Assembly (NCBI RefSeq): GCF_018595675.2
Contig: NZ_CP092333.1
Location: forward strand, 210,001 to 274,000
DNA from: Flavihumibacter fluvii
GTDB lineage: Bacteria; Bacteroidota; Bacteroidia; Chitinophagales; Chitinophagaceae
DNA length: 64,000 nt
Direction: 5' to 3'
This document shows positions 36,574 through 44,879 of this stretch, piece by piece (the first letter of the stretch is position 1; every line of letters begins with the position of its first letter). The notes beneath the pieces are model-generated. The model did not search any database. It worked only from the letters and a program-made list of their open reading frames with translations, and was not told where the DNA came from. A program made the translations under genes and the position numbers.

Positions 36574-38067
36574 TTACTCACTAATCTTCATCGGATACCT
36601 GAACACGCCCTCATAACCGGGATACATACCATCCAGGGTTACTGAGTTGCCGGCTTTTTCCATTTCAAGCTGGAACTGTTCAACGCTGGTCACTTCTTTG
36701 CCATTTACTTTCAGGATCACGAAACCTTCTTCCATCCTGGTCTTGCTGAAGGCGCCGTTTTCATCAATTCCTTTAACGATTACCCCGCCTTTAACACCCA
36801 TTTCTTTGGCTGTTTTCGCATCAACGGTAGCCAGGTCTGCACCCAGTTTATCGATCACGGTGGTTTTTACAACAGCGGTAGTACCACTGCTATTGCGTAA
36901 AACGATATCGCTGGTCATTTCACGGCCGTCACGGCGGTAGTGGATCTTCACTTTGTCACCAGGACGGTAAGTGGCAATTTGTCCCACCATTTCAGCACCT
37001 GATTTTACAGGGATATTATTGATCTGGGTAATGAAATCACCCTTCCGGATACCGGAAGCAGCGGCGGCACCATCTTTTGTCACATCCATTACATATACGC
37101 CATCACCCTCTTTGATACCCTGTTCTTTTTTCACTTCTTCGCTCAGGTTATCCGGTGCATAATTAATGCCCAGGTAAGCCCGCTGAACAGTACCGAATTT
37201 CATCAGGTCAGCAACGATTTTTTTCACCACATTCACCGGGATGGTAAATGAATATCCGGCATAAGAACCCGTTGGTGATGCAATTGCTGAGTTAATACCG
37301 ATCAGTTGACCGGAGGTATTGATCAATGGACCGCCACTATTACCGGGGTTAACAGCAGCATCGGTCTGGATGAAAGATTCGATCGGGCTCTTGCTCTGGC
37401 GACGGTTGATGTCGAGGGTCCGGCTTTTTGCGCTCACGATACCTGCGGTAACAGTGGCTTCCAGGTTAAGGGGATAACCAACAGCCAGTACCCATTGGCC
37501 AATCTTTACATCGTCTGAGTTGCCATAGAGCAGGAAAGGAAGGTCCTTGGCATCAATTTTAATGACAGCCAGGTCACTGGACGGATCAGCCCCAACCAGT
37601 TTGGCCTTAAATGATTTTTTATCAGCCAGGTTTACCGTAATCTCGTCTGCACCTTCAATGACGTGGTTATTGGTCACGATATAGCCATCCTGGCTAATGA
37701 TCGCACCTGAACCTGATGCCATCTGGGGCAGGCTGCGGGGTGACATGCCTTCATCCCAATCGAAACCAAAAAGGTCGAACAGCGGACTTCTTTTGGGCAG
37801 GTTATTGCTGGCTGTGCGGGTTGCTTTTGTTTTGATATGCACTGTAGCCGGGATGGAGGTGCTTGCGGCATCCGTAAAGTCGTTGGGAGCTCCGTTCACG
37901 CCATCAAAAAATCCGGCATAATTTGCGGGAATCTGGTTTTTGTTGCTGTCAGAGCTACGGTAAGTGTAAGTGGTTTCATGGCTTACATATTTATTGTAGG
38001 CCCACATGCTTCCCACCGATGTAACCGCACTGATCAGTACTACGGGTAGAATTTGCTGCAGTTTCAT
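36574..38067 (-). CDS. HtrA/DegP-family periplasmic serine protease
   Basis: A 497-residue protein. An N-terminal hydrophobic segment (LQQILPVVLISAVTSVGSMW) anchors or exports it. The trypsin-like domain has the triad His135 (TNNHVIEG), Asp165 (SSDLAVIK) and Ser244 (NPGNSGGPL). Two PDZ domains follow (about 290-390 and 400-490; GIRKGDFITQINN and MEEGFVILKVNGK). Such proteases degrade or refold damaged envelope proteins. It is monocistronic, with a terminator downstream. Confidence 0.94.
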   Translation of the reverse strand: MKLQQILPVVLISAVTSVGSMWAYNKYVSHETTYTYRSSDSNKNQIPANYAGFFDGVNGAPNDFTDAASTSIPATVHIKTKATRTASNNLPKRSPLFDLFGFDWDEGMSPRSLPQMASGSGAIISQDGYIVTNNHVIEGADEITVNLADKKSFKAKLVGADPSSDLAVIKIDAKDLPFLLYGNSDDVKIGQWVLAVGYPLNLEATVTAGIVSAKSRTLDINRRQSKSPIESFIQTDAAVNPGNSGGPLINTSGQLIGINSAIASPTGSYAGYSFTIPVNVVKKIVADLMKFGTVQRAYLGINYAPDNLSEEVKKEQGIKEGDGVYVMDVTKDGAAAASGIRKGDFITQINNIPVKSGAEMVGQIATYRPGDKVKIHYRRDGREMTSDIVLRNSSGTTAVVKTTVIDKLGADLATVDAKTAKEMGVKGGVIVKGIDENGAFSKTRMEEGFVILKVNGKEVTSVEQFQLEMEKAGNSVTLDGMYPGYEGVFRYPMKISE

Positions 38068-38232
38068 ATGATTGATCCTTTATATTTTTCTAAATGCTGT
38101 CAAAGCTTATGCCTGACTGGTTACAAATTAACGAAGGCGACATCTTTTCAGTTCACCCCATGCGGAGTTTAACAATTGTTTTACTAAGGTCTTCGTACAT
38201 GTCTTAAAGTTACGCCAAATCCTGCTTTTATG

Positions 38233-39243
38233 TCATTGCTTGTTTAAACCTTGTAAAAATGACATAGTGTTGATGCCGTCTGCATAATCTTCCCATCCGG
38301 GGTACTGTGCCTGGCCAAAGGGAAGAAGACCCTGTCCAACGATACATTGCACTGAATTATTGTTTCGCAGTTCTTCCAGCACCTTGTCTTTATCGGCGTA
38401 ATATTCATAATTCAGCTGGCTGATCGGGGAAAAAAGGGAAGCAGTTTCCGATAGCAAAACTGATCCATTGGTCATATAGAACTGGTTATTCAGCAGGTGA
38501 ATGGCCAGTTGGTAGTCGTAGTTGTTTTTGTATTTGGCATGGTCAGCAAAATCGGCGTATTTCCGCATGGCTTCGAGCAGGGGAACAAAATCATATTCAT
38601 AGGGCACATAAATTTTAGTGACGTTCCGGCAGCCGAGCCCGAAATAAAGGTGGGTGTCATCGGCAAGGCCTTCCAGCTCCCCGGCTGTTTCCTGTCCGGT
38701 TAATATGGCTGCGGAGGTCCGGTTTCGCCGGATGATACTGGGGAAGCGTTTAAAATAATAATCGAAATAACGGGCGCTGTTATCGCTGCCGGTGGCAATG
38801 TAGGCGTCACAGCCTTTAAGCATGTCTGAAATCAACGTAAGGTGTTGTGCTGTAGGCTCCCATTCGGTTAATTTACCAAGCAAATGAGTCAGCAGGATAT
38901 TGTCTTTGGAGGACAGTTTGACCATCGCAGTGTGACCGCTCAGGAATACACAGAGCCAGTCGTGGAAGCCAACCATGGGAATATTGCCGGCCATCACGAT
39001 CCCCACCGTAACCGGTTTTGCAGGAAGTTTGCCGATGTGGTATTTCTCTGCCATTTGGTATAACACGCTTTCTGATAGGAAGTTTTGGGCAATATTGCTG
39101 GCGGAGATGTCGATAAAATGCGGGGTAAACCAACCATTGACCTGGCTGGCCCGCTGTTTTACGGACTGCCATTCTGTGTCACTATTCCGAATATATTTGC
39201 CAAGTTGAATCAATAAATCGATCCGGTGTTGTAAATTCAACAT
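38233..39243 (-). CDS. Acyl-CoA reductase, LuxC family
   Basis: A 336-residue protein of the LuxC-type family (PF05893). Recognisable parts are VGIVMAGNIPMVGFHDWLCVFLSG (quoted in part as VMAGNIPMVGFHDW), VKLSSKDN and the LYFGLGCRNVTKIYVP segment with the likely catalytic Cys. LuxC enzymes reduce acyl-CoA or acyl-protein to aldehyde with NADPH. There is no luxA/B/D/E nearby, and the organism need not be luminous; in Bacteroidota this gene commonly sits next to the ferredoxin found here, in divergent orientation. Its physiological role in this group is unknown. Confidence 0.9.
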   Translation of the reverse strand: MLNLQHRIDLLIQLGKYIRNSDTEWQSVKQRASQVNGWFTPHFIDISASNIAQNFLSESVLYQMAEKYHIGKLPAKPVTVGIVMAGNIPMVGFHDWLCVFLSGHTAMVKLSSKDNILLTHLLGKLTEWEPTAQHLTLISDMLKGCDAYIATGSDNSARYFDYYFKRFPSIIRRNRTSAAILTGQETAGELEGLADDTHLYFGLGCRNVTKIYVPYEYDFVPLLEAMRKYADFADHAKYKNNYDYQLAIHLLNNQFYMTNGSVLLSETASLFSPISQLNYEYYADKDKVLEELRNNNSVQCIVGQGLLPFGQAQYPGWEDYADGINTMSFLQGLNKQ

Positions 39244-39300
39244 GTCCCTTTAAATTTGTTGCAAGTTAATTCATAACTAACCCATATAAAATTTGTCTTT

Positions 39301-39648
39301 ATGGCGATTAAGATCACAGAAGAATGTATCAATTGCGGTGCCTGCGAACCAGAATGTCCGAACAATGCCATTTATGAAGGTGGCGTAGAATGGGCCCTTA
39401 GTGATGGAACAACCGTAAAAGGAAGTTATAAACTGATTGATGGTACCACATTGGATGCTGACCAGCGAAATGCACCAATAAGTGTGGATACCTATTATAT
39501 TGTTCCGAATAAATGCACTGAGTGCCAGGGTTTTCATGAAGAGCCCCAATGCGCATCTGTTTGTCCGGTTGACTGTTGCGTTCCCGACGAAATGTATGTG
39601 GAAACCGTGGAGCAACTGATGGAGAAAAAAGATCGTTTGCACCTTTGA
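39301..39648 (+). CDS. 4Fe-4S dicluster ferredoxin
   Basis: A 115-residue protein carrying two 4Fe-4S cluster motifs: Cys9, 12, 15, 19 (CINCGACEPECP) and Cys72, 75, 84, 88 (CTECQGFHEEPQCASVCPVDC, quoted in part as CTECQGFHEEPQCASVCP), plus adjacent Cys92/93. The extended spacing in the second motif (GFHEEPQ) is characteristic of the YfhL/Alvin-type ferredoxins. It carries electrons. It is divergent from the LuxC-type gene across 57 bases, suggesting a shared control region. A T-rich -7-like sequence ends 5 bases before the ATG, so the leader is very short. Confidence 0.93.
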   Translation: MAIKITEECINCGACEPECPNNAIYEGGVEWALSDGTTVKGSYKLIDGTTLDADQRNAPISVDTYYIVPNKCTECQGFHEEPQCASVCPVDCCVPDEMYVETVEQLMEKKDRLHL

Positions 39649-39713
39649 TTTTCTTTGGAATATCCTTGCAGGAACCCAATGAAAAGCGTATCTTAACAGT
39701 AGAATAGTTTAAT

Positions 39714-39792
39714 AGTAGCGCGAGCTACTTTGTATAGGTGGGTGATATTTCCCATCGTGAAACGGGTGAAGGATTAGCTCCTTCACCTTTTT
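39714..39792 (+). ncRNA. Candidate structured RNA or leader upstream of ddl
   Basis: Three consecutive hairpins. The first is AGTAGC-GCGA-GCTACT (39714-39729, GNRA-type tetraloop). The second is GGTGGG/CCCATC (39737-39742 with 39751-39756). The third, a terminator, is GGTGAAGGA/TCCTTCACC (39765-39773 with 39779-39787) followed by TTTTT. It lies between the ferredoxin gene and ddl. It may be a small RNA, or simply the trailer of the ferredoxin message. No conserved family is recognised. Confidence 0.4.
39765..39792 (+). terminator. Terminator upstream of ddl
   Basis: Perfect 9-bp stem GGTGAAGGA/TCCTTCACC, 5-base loop, T5. It is only 24 bases before the ddl ATG and 116 bases after the ferredoxin stop, so ddl needs its own promoter within or near it unless transcription reads through. 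Confidence 0.85.
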
Positions 39793-39816
39793 ATTATTAA
39801 AACCAATTGAACCAAT

Positions 39817-40809
39817 ATGCATGCGAGACCAGTTATCGCTTTCCTGACCGGTGGCTATTCCGGCGAAGCAGAGATATCCTATTTAAGCGCAAAAACCATT
39901 GAGAAAAATATTGATCCCGCCCGGTACGAAGTGTTTAAAATTGATATCCGTAAGGATGGCTGGGTATACACACACACCAATGGGAAGGTGTATTTTATTG
40001 ATAAGAATGATTTCAGCCTGTTGATTGATGGTGTGCCTGTTTATTTTGATGCGGTGCTGATCGGCATTCATGGAACACCAGGTGAGGATGGTAAGCTTCA
40101 GGGTTATTTTGATATGCTGGGCATTCCCTATACCAGTTGTGATGCCGCAACTTCCGCGCTCACTTTCAATAAGCGGTATACGGTTGCTGTAGCTGCATTT
40201 GCAGGGATACATGTGGCCAGATCGCTCCATCTGTTCAAGGACCGGAAAATTGCTGTTGATGAAATAGCAGCAACCTTGCAGTTTCCTGTTTTTGTAAAAC
40301 CCAACAATGGTGGCAGCAGTATTGGTATGAGTAAAGTGAATGCCGCAGATGGACTGGCAGCTGCATTGGACAAGGCTTTTCATGAAGACGACCAGGTATT
40401 GGTGGAAGAGTTTATTGCAGGCCGCGAGTTTACCATCGGGGTTTTTCGCAGCCAGGGGAAAATAATCACCCTGCCATTCACGGAAATAATTGCCAAAAAC
40501 GAGTTTTTTGATTTTGAGGCGAAGTACCACGGCAAAAGCGAAGAGATCACACCTGCAGTGGTAGATGAAGCGGTTGCAGAAAAAGTGCGGGCAGCGGCCC
40601 GGCAGGTTTACGAGGTGTTTAATTGCCGCGGCGTGGTACGGATCGATTTCATTTACAATGAAGCCAAAGGCGCACCATATATGCTTGAAATCAACACGGT
40701 ACCCGGACAAAGCGAGGCCAGTATTGTTCCGCAGCAGGTTCGGGCCATGAAGTGGACGCTTCAGGACTTTTACTCGGCTTTAATTGATGACGCATTGGCG
40801 CTTAAATAA
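39817..40809 (+). CDS. ddl: D-alanine-D-alanine ligase
   Basis: A 330-residue ATP-grasp enzyme. Conserved parts are FLTGGYSGEAEISYLSA at the N-terminus, GIHGTPGEDGKLQGYFDMLGIPYT (quoted in part as GIHGTPGEDGKLQGYF), FVKPNNGGSSIGMSKV, VEEFIAGREFTIGV and the Mg-binding LEINTVPGQSEASIVPQQ. It makes the D-Ala-D-Ala dipeptide for peptidoglycan precursors. The downstream genes encode a PASTA-domain membrane protein and a rhodanese, possibly one transcript. Confidence 0.96.
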   Translation: MHARPVIAFLTGGYSGEAEISYLSAKTIEKNIDPARYEVFKIDIRKDGWVYTHTNGKVYFIDKNDFSLLIDGVPVYFDAVLIGIHGTPGEDGKLQGYFDMLGIPYTSCDAATSALTFNKRYTVAVAAFAGIHVARSLHLFKDRKIAVDEIAATLQFPVFVKPNNGGSSIGMSKVNAADGLAAALDKAFHEDDQVLVEEFIAGREFTIGVFRSQGKIITLPFTEIIAKNEFFDFEAKYHGKSEEITPAVVDEAVAEKVRAAARQVYEVFNCRGVVRIDFIYNEAKGAPYMLEINTVPGQSEASIVPQQVRAMKWTLQDFYSALIDDALALK

Positions 40810-40852
40810 TTTTCGTTTTCTTTGAATCCATTCCTTATTAAAAATTGAGCTA

Positions 40853-41674
40853 GTGTTTGCATCCTTAACAAAAAAGCCACTTTGGGTAAACCTGCTGGTC
40901 GCCTTTTCGATAGTGGCCGTTTTCACGATACTGTTTTTCGGTTCACTTGATTTTTTTACCAGGCATGGAGATGAAATTGCCGTTCCTTCCGTAACGGATA
41001 AACCCTTTGGTGTTGCTAAAGAAGAACTTGAGGAGAAGGGCTTTGAAGTTGTGGTGCAGGATTCAGTGTACCGTGATAACCTTGCTCCAATGGCTGTTGT
41101 AAAACAATTCCCTGAAGCTGATGCCAGTGTTAAAGTGAATAGAACTGTTTACCTCACCGTAAACCGCTCCGTTCCACCTGAAGTAGTTATGCCTAACCTG
41201 GTAGGTATGAGTGTTCGTAATGCAATGATCGTCCTGAAGCAATTTGGCTTAAAAATGGGCGACACAACTTACCGGCCCGATTTTGCAAAAAACTCCGTGC
41301 TCAGCCAGCTAAAAGATGGCAAGGAAATCAAACCAGGTACAAAGTTGCCGATGAGTACCCCCATTTCACTTGTTTTAGGAAGTGGCCTTTCGGATATTGA
41401 TATGTCAGTCCCTGATTTATTTGGGATGACCTATTCAGAAGCGGCTTCCTTCCTGGGTACAACGGGAATCAGTTTTGGCGCGAAAGTGCTAGACCCCGAT
41501 GTGAAGGATACGGCCACGGCATTTATATACAAACAGAGTCCGGACCGCAGTACGGAAGACAACCGCATGAACCGGATAAGACCGGGGCAGATGATTGATG
41601 TCTGGCTCAGTACACAAAAGCCGCAACGGGATACCACGAACCATCCTGCTACTCCTGTAGAAAATAATTATTGA
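40853..41674 (+). CDS. PASTA-domain membrane protein
   Basis: A 273-residue protein with one N-terminal membrane helix (about 11-32) and three extracytoplasmic PASTA domains (about 40-105, 110-178, 185-255). The signature VMPNLVGMSVRNAMIVLKQFGLKMG (quoted in part as MPNLVGMSVRNAMIVLKQ) lies in the second. There is no kinase domain. PASTA domains bind peptidoglycan stem peptides or other wall fragments. The only in-frame start is GTG at 40853. It is placed between ddl and a rhodanese, consistent with a cell-wall role (inference). Confidence 0.87.
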   Translation: MFASLTKKPLWVNLLVAFSIVAVFTILFFGSLDFFTRHGDEIAVPSVTDKPFGVAKEELEEKGFEVVVQDSVYRDNLAPMAVVKQFPEADASVKVNRTVYLTVNRSVPPEVVMPNLVGMSVRNAMIVLKQFGLKMGDTTYRPDFAKNSVLSQLKDGKEIKPGTKLPMSTPISLVLGSGLSDIDMSVPDLFGMTYSEAASFLGTTGISFGAKVLDPDVKDTATAFIYKQSPDRSTEDNRMNRIRPGQMIDVWLSTQKPQRDTTNHPATPVENNY

Positions 41675-41691
41675 CAAATAAACAACTGGTT

Positions 41692-42003
41692 ATGGAGATC
41701 ATTTCAGTAGAAGAACTAAAAGCGCGTATGGATGCCGGTGAAACCCTGAACGTCATCGACGTACGTGAGCCCGAAGAATATGCTGAATTCAATATCGGGG
41801 CTAAATTGATACCGTTGGGTAAGATACAGTCCATGCAGATTGACGAACTGGAAGACCTTAAAAATGAAGAGCTGATCATACATTGCCGCAGTGGAAAAAG
41901 AAGTGCAACAGCCTGTTTGTTCCTGGAGGCTATGGGATTCACCAATACCAAAAATGTAGAGGGTGGTATGCTGGCCTGGCAGGAAAGGATAGGGAATAAG
42001 TGA
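41692..42003 (+). CDS. Rhodanese-like sulfurtransferase
   Basis: A 103-residue single rhodanese domain. The start is ATG at 41692; the frame is open to a TTG at 41671 inside the previous gene. The active-site cysteine is Cys65 in IIHCRSGKRSA. The N-terminal ISVEELKARMDAGE and VIDVREPEEYAEFNI segments are typical. It carries persulfide sulfur, with partners unknown. It has the size of GlpE/PspE-type proteins and is cytoplasmic (no signal peptide). It ends next to a CTATTCAC-type repeat. Confidence 0.92.
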   Translation: MEIISVEELKARMDAGETLNVIDVREPEEYAEFNIGAKLIPLGKIQSMQIDELEDLKNEELIIHCRSGKRSATACLFLEAMGFTNTKNVEGGMLAWQERIGNK

Positions 42004-42023
42004 ACTATTCACCTATTCACTAA

Positions 42024-42067
42024 AATAAGCGAAAAGCATAACAGTCGCCTGCCGCTATTCGCTTATT
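42024..42067. terminator. Inverted repeat between rhodanese gene and convergent microprotein
   Basis: AATAAGCGAA (42024-42033) and TTCGCTTATT (42058-42067) are perfect 10-bp arms, loop 24 bases, with T-rich flanks on both strands (TATTTT on plus, TTATTTTAG on minus). It can terminate transcription from both sides. Confidence 0.7.
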
Positions 42068-42083
42068 ATTTTGTCACTCCTGC

Positions 42084-42161
42084 TTATTTGCCTCCAGCTA
42101 CAAAAAAGATGAAGTAAAACAGCAGAATGAAAATGACATTCAGCGTGATGGTCTTCTTCAT
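42084..42161 (-). CDS. Candidate 25-residue membrane microprotein
   Basis: Minus-strand ATG at 42161 to TAA at 42084 encodes a 25-residue peptide: MKKTITLNV, then a hydrophobic run (IFILLFYFIFFVA), then GGK. The two N-terminal lysines followed by one membrane helix are what is expected of a small inner-membrane peptide. It follows the TonB receptor gene (stop at 42257) in the same direction and precedes a terminator-like inverted repeat. It is too short for confident gene calling; conservation in relatives would decide. Confidence 0.45.
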   Translation of the reverse strand: MKKTITLNVIFILLFYFIFFVAGGK

Positions 42162-42256
42162 AAGGATGGATTATTATGACAGGTTTATCCTTACAAAATA
42201 ATGCCAAACCTTAATTATCCATATAGGAATACTACAAGGATATTTACGAACAGTAT

Positions 42257-44602
42257 TTATAGCCGGATATTTACGCCTGCCATCCAGTTAAGTCCCGCCA
42301 TCGGGTATACGTAGTTCTCCGTATTGACTGTTTTATTGTAGATATAGCTGAATGTATAGCCATTAGGCTCATACAATTTGCTGAAAAGGTTATTCACCTG
42401 GAATACCAGGCTGATTTCACTGGCTGATTTTCCTTTAACAGTGTAGCGTAACCGAAGATCCTGCACATAAAAATCGGCCAGGCTTCGGTTCAGGTTGGAG
42501 GTATTGTCGAGATACTGCCTGCCAACATATTTCCCGATCAGTGCAATTTCTGCATGATGGAAAGGGATGAAGATTGCTGAAGCACCTGCGACCACAGCCG
42601 GTGAAAAGGAAATATCGGTTTTGTTGTAGGTGTTGGTCACCTGGCCACCTTCGTCATAGTCATCGAGGTATTCAATAAAGTCTGCTACTTTGTTTTCACT
42701 TAATGTCAGGTTACCCTGCAGTATCAGCCAATTCGCAGGTTTTACACTGCCCTGCAGTTCGATGCCAAGCCGGTAGCTTTTAGCAATATTGGTACGTGTG
42801 TAAGCGCCCACATCGTTTACCTTACCCGTCAGCACCAGTTGGTTATGGTAATTCATATAATACAGGGTAGCGCTCCAGGCGGCTGTCGCTCTTTTCTTTT
42901 CGATGCCCAGCTCAAGATCGTAGAGGGTTTCTTTTTGTGGTTGCTGGTCCTGGCCGGCTTCAAAATCATCGCGATTGGGTTCCTTGTTTCCCACGGAGAA
43001 AGAACCAAAGGCAGTCCAGTTGTTTTTGCGGTAGGAAATGCCGGCTTTGGGATTGAAAAAATCATACGTGTTTGAAATGAATAAGGTAGGATTGTCCCGG
43101 AATCCCCATATATCGTACAATACCCTTCTGTATTGCAGGTCAAGGAAGCTGGACCAGTTTTTGGATAGTTGCTGTTGCCATTTTCCGTAAATGTTAACAT
43201 CCTTTTTCCGGGCATCCAGGTCATACCATTGGTGGCCATTGGGGATGCCCACTGCAGCCCAAATTATCTTGCCATAGTGGTTGCCATCATATTGGTTAAT
43301 TCCGCCACCTGCTGTCAGCTGCGTATTCTTGTGTTTGAATTGCAATGAATAGATGCCGCCATAATAATAATTGTCAAGCCATAATTGGCGGATCAGGTCG
43401 GTAGTTTCTATGGTGGTATTGCCGATGACCGGGTTTTCTAACCCATACTTGCCGTATTCTTCAGCAGCTTTATATTGTTCATAATAGCCCTTTCCCCTTG
43501 AGAGGAAAGCGGCCGCATTGAGGGATAATTTTTCAGAAAATGCGTGATTGTAAAAAAGCTGGTAGTGATCCTGCTGGTAATTATCGGTTTCGTTTTCATA
43601 GGGTGTTCCGGGTTTTTCAGTGCCAGCAGAATTACAGGTTCGGCAGGTGGCCAGGTCACTCTGTAATACACCGTTCCAGGCCTGGTAAGTTTTTTCCTTA
43701 CCGGAAAATACATTGAGACGCAGGCTGGATTTTTCGGTGAGGTAGGCACCTGAGATATAAAATGCGGCCAGGTTACTGCTGGCCCTATCCATATAACCAT
43801 CGCTGGTGATTCGTGAAAGCCGGGTATCGATGGTAAAATGGTTGCCCAGCAGTCCGCTTCCTGCTTTAACTGTATTCTTCCAGGTATTGAAGGATCCATA
43901 GCTATTGTTCAGTTCTGCATAAGGGTCTTCATTGAACTCGTGGGTGCTCAGGTTCAGGGTAGCGCCAAAAGCGCCGGCACCATTGCTGGAGGTGCCCACC
44001 CCCCGTTGGATCTGTATACTGCTGACGGAAGAGGCGAAATCGGGCAGGTTCACAAGGAAGAGTCCCTGGCTTTCTGCATCATTATACGGGATGCCGTTGA
44101 GGGTCATATTGATGCGGGTGGCATCTGTTCCCCGGATCCGGATGCCGGTATATCCAACCCCATTTCCGGCATCAGAATTGACCACCACAGACGGGGTTTG
44201 GTTGAGCAGGAAGGGGAGGTCCTGTCCAAGGTTTTGGTTTTCAATATCTTTGGCACTAAGATTGGTGTGCGCAAAGGGGGCTTTTTCGCCTGCCCGTGTA
44301 GCTTTCACCTCCACAGGTTGCAGGAAGAGATTTACCCGCTCCAGGGAAAGCACCGATTGGCCGTTCAGCGTGAAACTGGCCTTCCGGTAACCGATACTGC
44401 TGAGGGTTACCTGGCTGACTGATGGGGGGAGGAAGATTTTCCCATTGGCATCTGTTGCCAGCAGGGTTCCGTTGGGAAGTTCGATGGTAACTCCGGCCAG
44501 TGGCTGATTTGTGCTGGCGTCGGTGATCAGAATCTGGCGATCTTGCGCCATAAGGGGGAAAACAAAAAGTACAATGCAAATCCCCAAAAACATTTTTTTC
44601 AT
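42257..44602 (-). CDS. TonB-dependent receptor, probable thiamine-compound uptake
   Basis: A 781-residue outer membrane receptor. It has a signal peptide (ending FPLMAQ), a carboxypeptidase-regulatory-like domain (about 20-105; TDASTNQPLAGVTI and IGYRKASFTL), a plug domain (about 110-220; VVVNSDAGNGVGYTGIRIRGTD, quoted in part as GYTGIRIRGTD, and DAESQG), then a 22-strand barrel to the end. The upstream TPP riboswitch makes thiamine, its phosphate or a precursor the likely cargo, as for Bacteroidota thiamine receptors. No thiamine permease gene follows here. The classic SusD partner is absent, which also points to a vitamin rather than a glycan receptor. Confidence 0.9.
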   Translation of the reverse strand: MKKMFLGICIVLFVFPLMAQDRQILITDASTNQPLAGVTIELPNGTLLATDANGKIFLPPSVSQVTLSSIGYRKASFTLNGQSVLSLERVNLFLQPVEVKATRAGEKAPFAHTNLSAKDIENQNLGQDLPFLLNQTPSVVVNSDAGNGVGYTGIRIRGTDATRINMTLNGIPYNDAESQGLFLVNLPDFASSVSSIQIQRGVGTSSNGAGAFGATLNLSTHEFNEDPYAELNNSYGSFNTWKNTVKAGSGLLGNHFTIDTRLSRITSDGYMDRASSNLAAFYISGAYLTEKSSLRLNVFSGKEKTYQAWNGVLQSDLATCRTCNSAGTEKPGTPYENETDNYQQDHYQLFYNHAFSEKLSLNAAAFLSRGKGYYEQYKAAEEYGKYGLENPVIGNTTIETTDLIRQLWLDNYYYGGIYSLQFKHKNTQLTAGGGINQYDGNHYGKIIWAAVGIPNGHQWYDLDARKKDVNIYGKWQQQLSKNWSSFLDLQYRRVLYDIWGFRDNPTLFISNTYDFFNPKAGISYRKNNWTAFGSFSVGNKEPNRDDFEAGQDQQPQKETLYDLELGIEKKRATAAWSATLYYMNYHNQLVLTGKVNDVGAYTRTNIAKSYRLGIELQGSVKPANWLILQGNLTLSENKVADFIEYLDDYDEGGQVTNTYNKTDISFSPAVVAGASAIFIPFHHAEIALIGKYVGRQYLDNTSNLNRSLADFYVQDLRLRYTVKGKSASEISLVFQVNNLFSKLYEPNGYTFSYIYNKTVNTENYVYPMAGLNWMAGVNIRL

Positions 44603-44674
44603 GCGAAACTTTTAATTTGAAAAAATGATTTGAGAGAAATGCTGCGAAAGCAAAAGGAGGAAATTAATCCGGCC

Positions 44675-44765
44675 ACCTTCCCTGCGCAGGCATTACCCTG
44701 TCCAGGTTCTACGGGTATTATCTCAGCATCCGGATCATCGTGATCATCCGGCAGCACCCCGAGGA
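44675..44765 (-). promoter_or_regulatory. TPP riboswitch (thiamine box)
   Basis: Read on the minus strand this contains the conserved TPP aptamer elements in order: TCGGGGTGC, CTGAGATAATACCC, GAACCTGGACAGGGTAATGCC (quoted in part as GAACCTGGACAGGGTAAT) and TGCGCAGGGAAGG. The variable helix P3a is GCCGGATGATC/GATGATCCGG. It sits about 73 bases upstream of the receptor start codon. No clear intrinsic terminator follows, so control may be at translation or by another mechanism. An exact -7 box TATTTTTG (44804-44797) lies just upstream. Confidence 0.93.
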
Positions 44766-44796
44766 AACTGTTTCGGCCACAAAAGCGGCCGAAGCA

Positions 44797-44804
44797 CAAA
44801 AATA
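44797..44804 (-). promoter_or_regulatory. -7 promoter box of the TPP-controlled receptor transcript
   Basis: TATTTTTG on the minus strand. Transcription would start near 44793, at a hairpin (TTCGGCC/GGCCGAA, 44771-44792 region) that precedes the aptamer. Confidence 0.5.
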
Positions 44805-44879
44805 CCAGCATTTCCGGAATTTGCTGTAACATTTTGTTGCAGCTGTCCGTCACACTATTATAAACCTAAAAACAGGATA

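Noticed and set aside
36521-36580. Tandem repeat near htrA as a CRISPR array.
   Set aside because: Units are 14 bp, directly adjacent with no spacers, and no cas genes are present.
44599-44853. 84-residue minus-strand frame upstream of the TonB receptor.
   Set aside because: It is the TPP riboswitch region; the conserved bases explain the sequence.
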